NCBI RefSeq assembly: GCF_904849725.1
Contig: NC_058524.1
Location: 355,567,823-355,631,822 of the forward strand
Origin: Hordeum vulgare subsp. vulgare
Lineage: Eukaryota > Streptophyta > Magnoliopsida > Poales > Poaceae
Reading direction: 5' to 3'
DNA: 64,000 bases
Shown here: positions 1 to 11,347 of the stretch, one piece after another
How positions within the stretch are numbered: the first letter of the stretch is position 1
Layout: each line of letters starts with the position of its first letter
Program-made: the position numbers and the translations under genes
Notes under the pieces: model-generated
What the model saw: the letters and a program-made list of their open reading frames with translations, nothing else
Databases searched by the model: none
What the model was told of the DNA's origin: nothing

Positions 1-2400
1 GGAGGGCTCGGGGGGCCCCTCCGCATCCACCTGGTGGCCTCATTTTTGCGGGGGAGTGCCGGGGCGAGCGGGGCTTCGGCCTGAGCAGGGGCCGGCGACG
101 GTGAGCTCTGGCAAGGTGGCATAGTAGAGGAGGAATAGGCTGGGGTTGAGGGGAGGTTCGAGGAGGTGGCCACGGTCCTCTGTCGTGTGTAGGAGGGAGA
201 GAGGGGCACGGGCAAGCTCTAATTTGAGCGGAGGTTGCGGCGGCAATGCCGACAGCAAGAGGAGGAATAAGGCATGGGAGGTGCCTTGGGACATCTTGGG
301 AGGTCACCAGAAGGGAGGGGAGTGCAGTGGCCGAGAGGGGGCTCGAGGGGAAAAGAAAAACGAGGGGGGCAACGGAGGGGATCTCGGGTCCGCCTCGGGT
401 GCACCCTGGCATGGCCAGCACACGGGTTAGAGCCACCTTGGAGTCTTGCTGGTGTCGTAGAGGGGTATGGGCTGTCAAGGGGGGTCCTATGGCATGCTAG
501 GACATGGTGCCGCTGTCAAACATGGGCTGCAGGATGAGAACAGGTCCAGAGCATCATTTCTGCATGCCAGGGATGTGGTCACCACACGCGTTCATGTCCA
601 TTGTGGCATTTTGGTGAGTCAAAGGTGTGTGATATGCAAGGCATGCGTGCAGAACGGTGATGGAGAAGTTTGGTCTCATATGGGGCAATGCAGTTGGGGT
701 TTCCTCTATGTTTAAGTTTGCAACAACAAACTTTGGGCTAGGATAAAGTGTTTTTACTCGGAGGAATTTGAAATGAAACCTTGTCTAGTAGTCTTAGGCA
801 TGGAAGGACTACAATTTTACTAAGTTTGATATCACGTAGATGAGAATACCTAGCACTTGTAGTTCAAGGCTTCATTTCTACCAAAAAACCAAGTTTTAGA
901 AGGGCTTCTCATATTTCCCACATGAGCATGCCATATCTTTGCATGAAATGGTGCATTAGCACTCTAGAGGTGTTTTGAAAAGAGGTGGGGCATTGGCATG
1001 AACAGAAATATTGTGAGAGGGTTAAGGAGGGGCTGCCATGGTAAAAAGAAGGGGTAAAGAGAGGGAGCCACCCTCCAATAATTGACGCGGGGTCATGACA
1101 AAGTTACTAGAGGTAAAATAGGGTCAGAGAATGTTGTGGTAAAAATTTGAGCTCAAGGAGACTAGCAGAAGGGGCCAAAGCAACAGATTTGGCAAGTGAG
1201 CAGAAGGTGTTTCATGGGTGTTAGGGATATCTCATGGAGTTCACTCGCTATAAAACTTAACATGATCACAAGATAGGTGAAAATAAGATAGAATACCAAA
1301 TTTGGGATTTTTTGGAGAAAGTTTCCAATATAGACTTGAAACACCCTAGAAATGGGCAAAAATGGCTTTCTGCATATAAATCCATGCAAATAATTTCCCG
1401 CCAATTAATCACTTGGTGTGGTGGCATTATCTGAATATTAGAGCATGTCGAAAAAGTTTGGGATCAATTGGAGAAACTTCACAATGTAAAGTTTCCCAAT
1501 TCTAGAAATCAACATAGAAGGTTTTGAGGGGTTTTGGCCAAGTTCATCTACTCTCCTTGATTCACCACTTGGCGTGGATGCATTATCAGAGCATCAAAAC
1601 ATGTCCACAAAATTTTAGCACAATTGGAGACACTTGGCAATGTAGAGTTGCTCAAATTTCGATCTAGAGAGATAGGGTTTTAGTATATTTAGGTTAATCA
1701 AATCAACTGGGATTCTGATGAAATTTGGCCATATCATCACATATATGATGTGTGACAGGCTAGAATTTTACTCGGATTTATTGAGAATATTTCTTATGGA
1801 AATATTCCAAAAGATTGAAATAGTCAGAAAGGGTTTTGAAGGGTTTTGTCCAATATTTTGAACATGACCATGTGTTGAAACTCTTATATATAGAATATAT
1901 ATGTCCACTAAGTTTCCCTAAATTTTCTCAAATATTTTGAAGGAGGAAGAATAACCTTTCTTCATAAAAGACCATTTCTGGCATCAGAAAAATGTATTTA
2001 AATAAAATAGTAAAATAGTTTTTAAAATAATAATCTTGTGGTTTTGGGAAGTTTTTTTGATAAGGGATTTAAATAAAATATTGGGTGCAAAACAACTTCC
2101 CTAGTTTGAGGATTTGTAGTACTAATCCCAAGTCAAGGTTTTTTGAAAGCTTAAATGAAATAAAAGCTTTTTGGTAAAAATTGTTTGTGGTCCTATACAC
2201 ATGGTATGGTCATTGGGCAAAGACTTTGGGCATGGATGTGAGTCTAAGGAGTAGTAGGAACTTGGTGATTTAAACACAAGCAAACAAGCAAGCAAGCAAC
2301 AATCACATCAAGCATCACAAGCACTCACAAAAAATTTAACTAGTCCTAATTTTTGAGATAAGTTTATTTAGTCAGGAGAGCCAAAACACAGGGTGTGACA
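1..2400 (-). repeat. LTR fragment of an unidentified Gypsy-type retrotransposon
   Basis: The block ends at 2400 in GGGTGTGACA, so the minus strand begins TGTGACACCC, a common plant LTR start. The other end lies outside the window. Bases 1-700 are G-rich, which would be the promoter-distal leader of a minus-strand LTR. Bases 900-2270 are AT-rich and hold diverged internal repeats such as the near-repeated phrases around 1440-1500 and 1590-1640. The short ORFs here show no family resemblance. The LTR call rests on the terminus and on the change to X1 sequence at 2401. No second LTR or target duplication can be checked. Confidence 0.5.
2277..2300. repeat. (AAGC)n microsatellite
   Basis: Short imperfect run of AAGC/CAAA tetranucleotides near the end of the LTR fragment. 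Confidence 0.8.
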
Positions 2401-2649
2401 ACACTCGTTTCCCACGTGCTCGCTCGAGATGTCCTACGGACGCATGCAAGCCACCCCCGCGATCCGTCTCCTTCAACATCATTGGAGCATGATGAAGATT
2501 AAACAACTCGCCATATTGTCTCGAGCTGCAATAAATTTCATCATTGAGCTTTCCACTTTACACTGGCTTATGCTACAGCCGAGTACGAAGACTCTCAAGT
2601 TGCCTCCTCGAGTCGTCTTAAGACTCGGGGCCTACACAGATATGGCTCG

Positions 2650-3265
2650 ATAAATCTAGATCATGGTACACTTGGGGGCTTCCAACTTATCGAGTTTAAT
2701 TTTCTTACCATCTTGAGCCGGCGTAATGCCACAAATACATGGTTCACTTGGGGGCTTCGAACTCATCGAGTTTAGCTTTCTTACCCTCTTGAGCCGGCGT
2801 GATGCCACAAATACATGGTTCACTTGGGGGCTTCCAACTCATCGAGTTTAGCTTTCTTACCCTCTTGAGCCAGCGTGATGCCACAAATAAATAGTTCACT
2901 TGGGGGCTTCCAGCTCATCGAGTTTATCTTTTTACCATCTTAAGTCAGTGCAATGTCACAAATACATGGTTCACTTGGGGGCTTCCAACTCATCGAGTTT
3001 AGCTTCCTTACCTTCTTGAGCCGGCACGATGCCACAAATACATGGTTCACTTGGGGAGCTTCCAACTCATCGAGTTTAGCTTTCTTACCGTCTTGAGCCA
3101 GGGCGATTCCACAAATACATGGTTCACTTGGGGGCTTCCAACTCATCGAGTTTAGCTTTCTTACCCTCTTGAGCCGGCGCAATGCCACAAATACATGGTT
3201 CACTTGGGTGCTTCCAACTCATCGAGTTTAGCTTTCTTACCCTCTTGAGCCGACGCGATGCCACA
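2650..3265. repeat. 76-bp tandem repeat, about 8 units
   Basis: The phrase CTTGGGGGCTT starts at 2671, 2747, 2823, 2899, 2974, 3050, 3127 and 3203, giving a period of 75-77 bp. Each unit also holds ATCGAGTTTAGCTTTCTTAC, CTTGAGCCGGCG and GCCACAAATACATGGTTCA with a few substitutions. The G-run core is slightly mutated in two units (3050 and 3203). Because 76 is not a multiple of 3, the repeat creates a spurious repetitive minus-strand ORF at 2940-3203. Confidence 0.92.
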
Positions 3266-3271
3266 TTTATG

Positions 3272-3580
3272 ATTGAACCTGCCTGTTTACAAGATGCTTC
3301 TCCAAAAAGGTGACCCCGTGTACTCTGGATAAGTCAATCATGTGGGACCCTGACCTTATCCACGTTAAAACACGCTTGTGTCACATGAGAGCTGGCAAAA
3401 CAGAAAGCAAGGATACTCCATGGCCTTATGAGTTGGCTTCTGTGAAACTTGGTTAAACCTGCCTGTTCGCAAGCTGCTACTCCAACCTCGCGTACTCTGA
3501 ATAAGTCGCATCTGAACTTATCAGGTTAAAACATCGATTGGGTCAAGTGAGGGCCGGCTTACAGAAAGCGGGGATAAACG
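3272..3580. repeat. Two-copy diverged direct repeat of about 170 bp
   Basis: The block starting near 3275 (AACCTGCCTGTTTACAAG, later TACTCTGGATAAGTC, GTTAAAACA and ACAGAAAGC) is repeated from about 3456 (AACCTGCCTGTTCGCAAG, TACTCTGAATAAGTC, GTTAAAACA, ACAGAAAGC). It lies just after the 76-bp array in X1. Confidence 0.75.
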
Positions 3581-4085
3581 AGTGACTATCATGCTAGTTT
3601 CATCGAAGTAAGATTTCAGTTTCACAAAAACTTGCACTTTTTCATCATATACGTCCATCATCGTGCATTGCATCATTGCATCATGCATCATACATACATA
3701 TCATGCTGGTCTTCAAACCGGGTTATAGCATAAACTTCTGCAGGGCCAAATAAATCTTTGATAGCAAATATGGCTGGATTTTCATCATGGTTTATCATAA
3801 CCACTATTAAATGATTGAGGATTTTCAAGCCAGCTCATGAGAAATAAATATTCTCGAAGAGCCAGTCTATCACATATTGCTTAGCTGACCTATTGCTTAT
3901 AATGTCGGATCATCTAATTACCCGCTCTTTGATTTCTTCAACTTGTGCACCGTAGTAAACTACAACACTTATGGATTTCTCAAAAATATATTTGTCGGGT
4001 TGTACCGCCCATGAGCAGGGATTTCATTTCAAGTACAAAGGTATTATTCCAGGTTATTCATACAGGTAGTAAATTACCGGGTTGT

Positions 4086-4090
4086 ATTAG
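4086..4090. repeat. Left target-site duplication ATTAG of the Sirevirus-like Copia element
   Basis: ATTAG directly precedes the LTR start at 4091 and recurs at 32814-32818 directly after the right LTR. Confidence 0.95.
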
Positions 4091-5505
4091 TGAAAGTGCG
4101 TTATATCGACTAGAGGGGGGTGAATAGGAGATTTTTAGAATTTCATCACTGAGGAAATTCCTTTTGAGGAAAGTCCTCACTGATGACTAACTTACAGCGG
4201 AAACAGTTAAGGATCAGACGTGCAAACGTTCACAACAGCAGTATTACAGAGTGAAGGTTGTGAAAACAGATTGCACAGTAAGCAGGCACGCAGAATACAG
4301 ATGATGATTAACTTAAGTGAAGAATTTGGGGTTGAGGAAATTCAGAGAAAGTCTTCAACAAATTCTTCAAACAGTCACAGTGAAAGTCATCAACACATAA
4401 TACAGAGAAAGTAAAGAGTTGAGGAATTAGAACCCGATTCTTGGTGAAGACTGTTGTTGATGACCCAGTCCCAACTGCTGTGACAGTTGTACATCTGGTT
4501 TGGAGCGGCTTGGTATTGAAACCAAAGGACACCCAGTCCCGGGACACACAGTCCCTACCGTATTCTCCTTGAGCTAAGGACACACAGTCCTCGCCCAACA
4601 CTCGTGGTAAGTCTTCAGGGCAGACTTCCAAACCCTCACAAACTTGGTCACTCGGCGATCCACAATTGACTGCTAGATTGCTCTAGACCATGACGCCTAA
4701 CCGTCTGGAGGATGCACAGTCCTCAAAGGTAAAAGGCTTCAGTCCCACACAGGAACAACTTCTTCAGTGATGCTCAATCACTAGGTTTGGTTTGTGGTTT
4801 CGGTGTGTGGTGTATTTCCTCACTGATGATTTACTCTCGAAGGCTCTGAGGAATTTGGGTTGCTCTTATGTCAAGTGTCAGTTTCTAACGGAGCAGCCAA
4901 CCAGCTAGTGGTTGTGGGGGGCGACTATTTATAGCCTGGGAGCATCCCGACATGATTTGACACTAATGCCCTTAAATAATATGACCGTTGGAGTGGATAA
5001 GACTAGTGACTTGGCGTGGTTATCGAAACGGTCGGGACCCTCAACTGTGAGAGTCCTCATGTCACTCATATTCCTCACTTGAGGCTTTTGGTAGGATTTG
5101 GCTTGGGTTGAGCATCATGAGGAAATTCATTCCATAGTGTTACTTTGACCCCCTTTAACAGTACGGTGTTCCTATTCATCAAATGCGAAGAAAGTAAAAC
5201 AAAAAACGAAAATATTCACGCTTCAATTTCTTCAGAATGATTTTCTTCAGGAACCACCGGTCTTCTCAATATCAATATCTTCATGAGGAATATCAATTTC
5301 ATCGCAGATTTCTCGTGATTCATTTCTTCAGCTTCAGACCAATTTCTTCAACTGAAGACATATATTTTTAGGGGTCGATATTCTTCAAATATCTCAAACT
5401 CCTCAATGACTTATAGATCCTGTGTACACTTATAAACACATTAGATACTTAACCTATAAGTCTTCAAACCACCAAAATCACTAAGGGGCACTAGATGCAC
5501 TTACA
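4091..5505 (-). repeat. 3' LTR of the Sirevirus-like Copia element
   Basis: 1415 bp. On the minus strand it starts TGTAAGTGCATC (5505 downwards) and ends GCACTTTCA (4091). It matches 31399-32813 along its full length with about 30 substitutions or small indels. The TGAGGAA/TTCCTCA word recurs many times in it. Confidence 0.95.
4926..4933 (-). promoter_or_regulatory. TATA box of the Copia 3' LTR
   Basis: The minus strand reads TATAAATA, followed by GTCGCC. It is the counterpart of the box in the 5' LTR at 32234-32241. Confidence 0.7.
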
Positions 5506-5518
5506 ATCTCCCCCTTTT
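5506..5518 (-). promoter_or_regulatory. Polypurine tract adjoining the 3' LTR
   Basis: On the minus strand AAAAAGGGGGAGAT runs straight into the LTR start, as expected for the plus-strand primer site. The same core AGGGGGAG recurs at 5616-5623, 20008-20015 and 20285-20292. Confidence 0.85.
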
Positions 5519-5615
5519 TGGTGGTTGATGACAATTAGGTTATGTCTTCAATAGGGAATAAAAATGTGGAGTGTAAATACTCAATTGAGGAATTTGAAGA
5601 CAAGATTCACAGAGA

Positions 5616-5623
5616 CTCCCCCT
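5616..5623 (-). promoter_or_regulatory. Additional PPT-like motif in the 3' UTR
   Basis: AGGGGGAG on the minus strand, 15 bp from the chromovirus insertion point. It is one of four copies in the non-coding end of the Copia element. Confidence 0.6.
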
Positions 5624-5632
5624 GAAGATGTG

Positions 5633-5637
5633 CATAC
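5633..5637. repeat. Left target-site duplication CATAC of the Tekay-like element
   Basis: CATAC precedes the LTR at 5638 and is repeated at 19948-19952 after the second LTR. Confidence 0.95.
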
Positions 5638-8600
5638 TGTCACATCCCTAACCCCTAAGCAAGTTAGTCTTGTGCTCATGTCTTCTTTGCATTTGCATCT
5701 AAGAAGTTTCAACAAAAACAACAAAGTGTCAAAGGAAAAACTCAAAACCCTAGCCATCATTTCAATTAAAGAAAATCTCAAACTAGTTCAAATCAATGAA
5801 CCCAAAATGGCCTCAAGAAATGTTCAAACTTTCTGATAAATCATGAAAGTAAATGAGCATTGGAGAAAACTATTTTCTTGACACTTTAAGCTTTTTGAAT
5901 AAATGAAAAAGGCTACTGGTTTCAAGTTTTAAATTTCAAATCAGAAACTATAAATTTCCAAAAATGTTGAAAACCTTGGAAATGGTTGGGGATATTATAA
6001 CAAATATTTCAGGAGGTCTAAAATAGTTTTTACTTATTGTTTTGGAGCTGAATTAATTAGCAAAACAATAATTAGCAAAACAGGAAAACAAAAACAGAAA
6101 AAATGGAAAAACCTTACCTGTCGCCTAAGCCTGTCCCGGCCCATCCCTGGCTCGTCCCCTCCCTCGCGCCAGTAGGCAGCAGGAGGTGGCCGCCGCCCCC
6201 TCCGGCGCGGCCACGCACCTGCGTGCCTGCCTGGCCGCCGCCTCGCGCTGGCGACGACGGGGATAAGCTCCCGAGGGCCTCCCCTATCCATTCCCCGCCT
6301 CGGTTCTCTTCCTCCTCCCGGATCTCCTCCTCCTCCTTGCTGCCGCCATTAGAGCCGAGCTCGAGCTCGAGCTGCCCGTGCCCCTAGCCATAGGATTCCC
6401 TCCCAGAGCACGCCATTAGCTCCGCCTCGTCGCCCTGGTCATCTCTGTAGAAGCCGAAGCTTCCTCGAGCCCTGCAACGCCCGCAACGCCGTCGTCTTCC
6501 ACCTCCGGCCGCCGGACCTCTCCCGTCGATTCGTCGCCCCCAGGCCTTCCCCGAGCCGTCTAAGCTCTGATCTGCACTCCCCGTGAGCATGCGGTCGTTT
6601 CCCCTAAGTTTTCCCCGTCGATCCCCACCTCTAGCTCTAGTTTCACCGGAGCCCGACGAGGACCGTCGCTGCCGCTCGTCGCCGGTAGCCCTCCGATGAT
6701 CAGCTCGTCCTTCCGAGGGCACCAGCAGCTCCAGGTCAACCCGTAGATGCTATAGCAGCTAAGAACCGAGCGTAGATCCCTCTGATTCAAAGACCCCGAT
6801 GACGCCCGAGCCTTGGCCGCCGCCAAGCTCGTCGCCGGCGTCATCTCCGGCCAGATCAGCCCCGGCTAAGTACAGAAATGAAGCTGCAGGAGACGTGTCG
6901 TTCCTCTGGTGCTCTCCGCGCAGCATTTGGCCCCCTGTGCGCCGTTTTCGAGCCCCTCCGCCGTGATGGTGGTCGCCGGAGGCTCCCCGCCGGCGAGGAC
7001 GACCTCGCCGCCGGTGGATGTCGACGTGGCAAAGCTAACCCAGCAGCTCAGGACTTAATCACTCGCTGACAAGTGGGCCCAAGGCCAAGTCAAACCTCAG
7101 TTAGGGCTGGTCAGCGCGGGATTAGTCCCAGAGAGGCTGACCAGTGGGGTTGACCTGAACAGGTCGGCTGACCTGCTGACGTCAGCCTGATGCAATAATT
7201 AGAATTTCCAGTATAAAACTAATTCAGGAAATTGCTAAAAATTGTAAAAATCATAGAAATTAATCTGTAACTCCAGTGAAAATAATTTATATATGAAAAA
7301 GTATCAGAAAAATTCAAGGATTCTGATTATGCTATTTTCAACTATGTTTGAAAAAGTTACAGAACCCTAAATTGTGGAATAAGGAATAATTCAATTCTTA
7401 TAATCACTTTTTAAATGGAAATTGCAAAAATATTCAAATTCCATTATATATACAGTGTTCACCACTGTCCTAATTACAAATCAGTATCATAACATGACAT
7501 TTCATGCATGTTAACATCAAGTTGATCTGAGCATCAGGTCGAATCAATTAAACCGGTATCCGAGAATACCCCGTTTGGAATTGATATTCGAATGCGATTC
7601 AAATCAACTCTAAATCTAATACATGTTGAAAATAATAACTTATCACCTTGCATTCTCATGCCATGCTCGTGCATCATTTTGAGTGCATATGATTGTTATT
7701 GAATGTTGCCATTCATTTCGGTAGGCTCCGCACCCCCGGATTCCACCGAATATCCGTCTGACGGATATCGTTCCTCCTCTGAGCAACAAGGCAAGCAACC
7801 CCTTTGATCATCCCGATAACTCCCATGTTCTTGCTCCTGCACCTAATTATTGCATTTAAGATCAAATGCTTCAACTGCTTTTGCCACGATAGTTGAACCC
7901 ACTTCCTTTGCATGACTTAACCTTGTCACAGTAAATAGCCGAACCTTGCAACCTAGCATACCTGGTAGTTGCTTGAGCTATGATGTGCCTTATCCTGCTA
8001 TGCATGCTATGCTTAGAGTTGTGTATGGTCTGTCATCTGGGAGATGAACAGAATTGTGGAATGTGTTTGGTGAGCAAAGGTTGTGTGTTGAACCTGTTTT
8101 GGTAAAGGTACCGGTGAAAGGCCGTGTAGGAGTACATGGCGGGTTGTTTCATTGGAACCGTCCTTAGGAACTGAGTTCCGTGTATGTAATCCAAGACTAG
8201 ATACTACCACATGCTGGGCCCTGAAATATGACCCCGCTCGGCCTATTAATCGCGTAGTACTCGGTCCAGGAGTTGCAAGTAGTTTCTGGTGTTTATAGTA
8301 ATGCTAGAGGCCGTGCATGGTGCTGACCTGAGAGGTGGGCCGTGATGCGGTAGGCAGTGGCACGGTGTACCAAGTGGCACCCGGATGGTGGGCTTGTGAA
8401 CCCTGCGCACATCGTTTGAGGCCGTGGCGGAAACCTCGGCCGGACTTCCTTACGGGTTACTCTCAGATAGGCGATAAACCTGGACTAGGTACTAGTGTGG
8501 TTAACGGTCGTGGCCGACTCCCTCGCTGGGCTTCCGCTTGAAGGTTGCCGAGGTGCATGACGTGCACATAGCGATAAGTGGCGAGAGCGTGTGTGACGAA

Positions 8601-9792
8601 GTACACCCCTGCAGGGTTATGATCTATTCGAATAGCCGCGTCCGCGGATATGGACTACTTGGAGACATATGTTGTTCATAGATAACTTCAATGGCTACTC
8701 ATAAAATTGCCAAGATAAGCGTGAGTGTCGTGGACGGCATTTCCGTACGGAGACGGAATGATTCCACGATAGTGTATTGTTGTGGTGTTAGTGGACTCGT
8801 GTGCAAGAAATCAAGTTGTCAAAATTATTTAAAAAAAATGCAAGTTGTCTAGCCACGAGTCAAATGCTGGCTTTCCGCATGAAACCCCACAATACCTTTT
8901 GATACCTTGCATGTGTAGTTAGTCATCCTAAAGTCTTGCTGAGTACCTTCGTACTCATGTTTGCTTAATAAATGTTGCAGAGGTTGCTAATGACCCAAAT
9001 GGAGGGTTCTTCGTAGACATCGACGACGACGAGTAGCTGGTGTCCCAGCTACGATCTGGCCCTACGTCGGCTCTGTAGTATAGTCAGGCCATGTACCTTC
9101 TAGTTTCCCTGTCTGTACCCAGACAGTTTATAACTCTTCCGCTGGCTTGTAATTGTATGACTGCTATTATGGGTCGTGAGACCCTTAATGTGTAATATTA
9201 TGTGTGTGGCTCTTCCGAGCCTCTTAAATAAAGCTTGTATGTTTATGGTTATGTTGTGATGCCATCGATGTATCTATACATATCGGTATGCCATGCGTAC
9301 GTGTGTCTTACTTGATATGTATGGGGTTCGAATACCTAGTCGTGAACCTTAGTAGCACTCCTTACAAGGAAATGCCCCTTTGTGATCCAACGAGCCTTGG
9401 TAGTTCGCTACTGCTCCGGACACATTGGTTGACCGGCATGTGTCCTTCTTAGCTGCTGTGTCTATCCCCTTTGGGGAAATGTCACGCGACGTAATGGAGT
9501 CCTTGTAGCTTGCTACGACTCGTCTACGTTCGCTGATGACCGACACCTGCTTTGTTGGGTCATGTATGCCTGTCCTTGTGCGGTACTGCCACTTTGGTTT
9601 ATGACTAGACATGTCGATCCGGGTTCTTTGACATTGGATTGCTAGCGACACTATCGCATACGTGAGTCAAAAGACGCAAACGGTCCCGGCTAAGGTAAGG
9701 CTGCAGCCGTGGGGTTAACCGTGCGTGAGACCACAAAGGGATGCGATGTGTTACAGGCTGGATTCCTATGGCTTAGGATCGGGGTCCCGACA
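5638..9792 (+). repeat. 5' LTR of the Tekay-like element
   Basis: 4155 bp, starting TGTCACATCCC and ending GTCCCGACA. Bases 6100-7100 are a GC-rich island, 7190-7680 AT-rich. Compared with the second LTR there is a net 14-bp length difference before 6103. After that the offset is a constant 10155. I see no coding gene in it: the small ORFs (for example 6384-6722 minus) lack any family signature. Confidence 0.95.
9227..9232 (+). promoter_or_regulatory. Candidate polyadenylation signal in the LTR
   Basis: AATAAA in CTTAAATAAAGC, about 560 bp before the LTR end. The same word is at 19382-19387 in the 3' LTR. Short-motif evidence only. Confidence 0.4.
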
Positions 9793-9796
9793 GCAT

Positions 9797-9809
9797 TGGT
9801 ATCAGAGCC
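9797..9809 (+). promoter_or_regulatory. Primer binding site, initiator tRNA-Met
   Basis: TGGTATCAGAGCC begins four bases after the 5' LTR ends and matches the complement of the 3' end of plant initiator tRNA-Met. Confidence 0.93.
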
Positions 9810-10230
9810 TGACTGACTATAGGATTACTAAGCCAAACTGGTCGAAGTTGAGTCTAGAATTTCTTTAGTTATATATAAGGGAATTGTTTGTGGAAGGGAA
9901 CGTAAGACTCTTGTTCTCTTCTCAAGTCATTCTATTCTGGTCATCCTCGTCTTTTCTGCGGGAATTAAGGACTAGGTTACTCATCTTCTCCTAGGCTCGT
10001 GTTTCTGATCGGTAAACTATAGGACTACGGGTCGAGAGATATTGGGTTTCTTTTATTCCTAGGAAGCAGGAAGTAAGTTTGATGATCAGAGAGTTGAACT
10101 TGATAGTTGAGTGGTTACGCTATTCCATTTTTGGGTTGTCTCAAAATTTGTTTTTGAGCATTTACAGCCGTTATGCTGCCCAATTTTTCATTCGGAGCTC
10201 TAATGCTTTTGCATTACTGTCTATTTACAG
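9810..10230 (+). promoter_or_regulatory. Leader with candidate 5'-UTR intron
   Basis: Non-coding leader between the PBS and the extra ORF. A near-consensus donor GAA|GTAAGT lies at 10073. A T-rich stretch ends in TCTATTTACAG at 10230, immediately before the ATG at 10231. Together they bound a candidate intron of 158 bp. These are sequence matches only, with no transcript evidence. Confidence 0.5.
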
Positions 10231-11004
10231 ATGCCTGGCCGTCCTTCTCGTCAGGTGGTACGTCTGACCAGGTGGATTGATGTACCGGGTCATACGGCCA
10301 TGCTGGTCAGGGTGATGTCGGTGTGCGGTTACCGCTGGTACCCCGAGTACACATTGGAGGAACAGTACCGAGACTTCAACCAGAGCCAGTACATCTGCAC
10401 TGTTAGGGTATTTCCAGACTACCCTGGAGCTGAGAAGCCAATCCATTGGTCCTATGGGTTGGGGGTCACCGTTGACATGGCAGTACAGGATGCTGCCTAT
10501 TCAATGCTGACTATTGTGAGAGCGAGGCATGCACTGCTGCAGAATTCAGAGTTCTGCTATGTTCCGGCCTCTCAGCCTGGTGAAGAGGGATACCTCAGTG
10601 GAGTCTATTTTGATTCTTCTATGGAGGATCCACTACTGCAGTCCACTGTTGAGATGCTAGAGAACAAAGACAGGCATGCTCGTGCTCTCTGCATGGAGCT
10701 TTATGCTACCCGTGCCCGTCTGTGGACAGCTTTGACGCAGCTCGCACCGGTAGTCCAGACAGGGTATGGAGAGATGGAGATGCTGAACCCTGTTAGGAAC
10801 CATCTTCCGGCCCACGTCGACTGGCCAGCCATAGGAGGAGTCACACCTCTTCGGGGACCCCTCTTACCACCAGTCAGGGGACCAAGGCCACATCCGTGTC
10901 CTTATGGATCCCAGGGATCTCAGGCTAGAGTGTTTCCTGATCCGCAGGTTGAGCTTCCAGGTCATGGAGGTAATCTCTATGAGATGTTCTATGCGGATGC
11001 CTGA
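10231..11004 (+). CDS. Pre-gag extra ORF (ORF0) of the Tekay-like element, possible dsRBD-like fold
   Basis: Intact 257-residue ORF between PBS and gag, the only long undamaged reading frame in this element. It is not gag or pol. Residues 30-100 run from GYRWYPEYTLEEQYRDF through a strand-like YICTVRVFP to SYGLGVTVDMAVQDAAYSML. This resembles the beta-beta-beta-alpha end of double-stranded-RNA-binding domains (GxG, then an Ala-Ala helix), but the usual KK pair is missing. The C-terminal third is rich in Pro and Gly. The ATG at 10231 directly follows an AG acceptor. I recall similar hypothetical proteins in grass genomes but know of no assigned function. Orientation and an open frame within a damaged element suggest a real gene. 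The fold is inference. Confidence 0.75.
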   Translation: MPGRPSRQVVRLTRWIDVPGHTAMLVRVMSVCGYRWYPEYTLEEQYRDFNQSQYICTVRVFPDYPGAEKPIHWSYGLGVTVDMAVQDAAYSMLTIVRARHALLQNSEFCYVPASQPGEEGYLSGVYFDSSMEDPLLQSTVEMLENKDRHARALCMELYATRARLWTALTQLAPVVQTGYGEMEMLNPVRNHLPAHVDWPAIGGVTPLRGPLLPPVRGPRPHPCPYGSQGSQARVFPDPQVELPGHGGNLYEMFYADA

Positions 11005-11347
11005 GCTGTGAGCGGAAGGATAGTATGGTAGTAGCCGTACGTTCACAGTCCTGCGTGACTTGTGAAGTATGGTAGTAATGTGAAATGAATTCCGGAGGCC
11101 TAGATAAATAATGTATAGGAAGCTTGTAAGCCTCTGATGAGTAGTTCCACCATTTCAGTAGTTTGCTCTTCGAGTAAGTTTGTACTGAACTATGTAAGGG
11201 TGTGTATGAACCATGGTGTATATATAGCAGTTGCTTGTTACCATGTTGTTCGGATATTCATTTCCGCATTCCGTGTGTTCAGTACATTCTTAATACATAG
11301 CTAGTATTGATATGATATTGGTGTAAGCTATGAGTTTGTTTGTCAGG
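11005..11347 (+). promoter_or_regulatory. Spacer between ORF0 and gag ending in a candidate splice acceptor
   Basis: 343 bp without an ORF. It ends TGAGTTTGTTTGTCAG|G with the gag ATG at 11348, a good pyrimidine-rich acceptor one base before the start codon. A splice from the donor at 10073 to 11346 would remove ORF0 and place gag first on the message. Confidence 0.45.

Larger units (their letters stand above)
2401..4090 (+). mobile_element. Internal 3' region of old Gypsy-type element X1, left part
   Basis: Non-coding sequence between the LTR fragment ending at 2400 and the Copia element starting at 4091. It continues on the far side of the Copia insertion at 32819, where the same GGGGGCT phrase recurs until a PPT and LTR start at 34048. 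It holds a 76-bp tandem array (about 2650-3265) and a two-copy repeat (3272-3580). Bases 3600-4090 show no coding potential or repeat that I recognise. The orientation is inferred from the LTR at 34048. Confidence 0.5.

Noticed and set aside
2940..3203. Repetitive minus-strand ORF in the 76-bp array
   Set aside because: It arises because the repeat period is not a multiple of three. No independent coding evidence.
2650..3265. Tandem array as a CRISPR or a centromeric satellite
   Set aside because: The units are contiguous 76-bp repeats without unique spacers, only about eight copies, inside a retrotransposon, in a plant genome.
6034..7069. Short ORFs in the GC island of the Tekay LTR (repeated at 16222-17224)
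   Set aside because: Duplicated only because the LTR is. Both strands open by composition, no motif, no start context.
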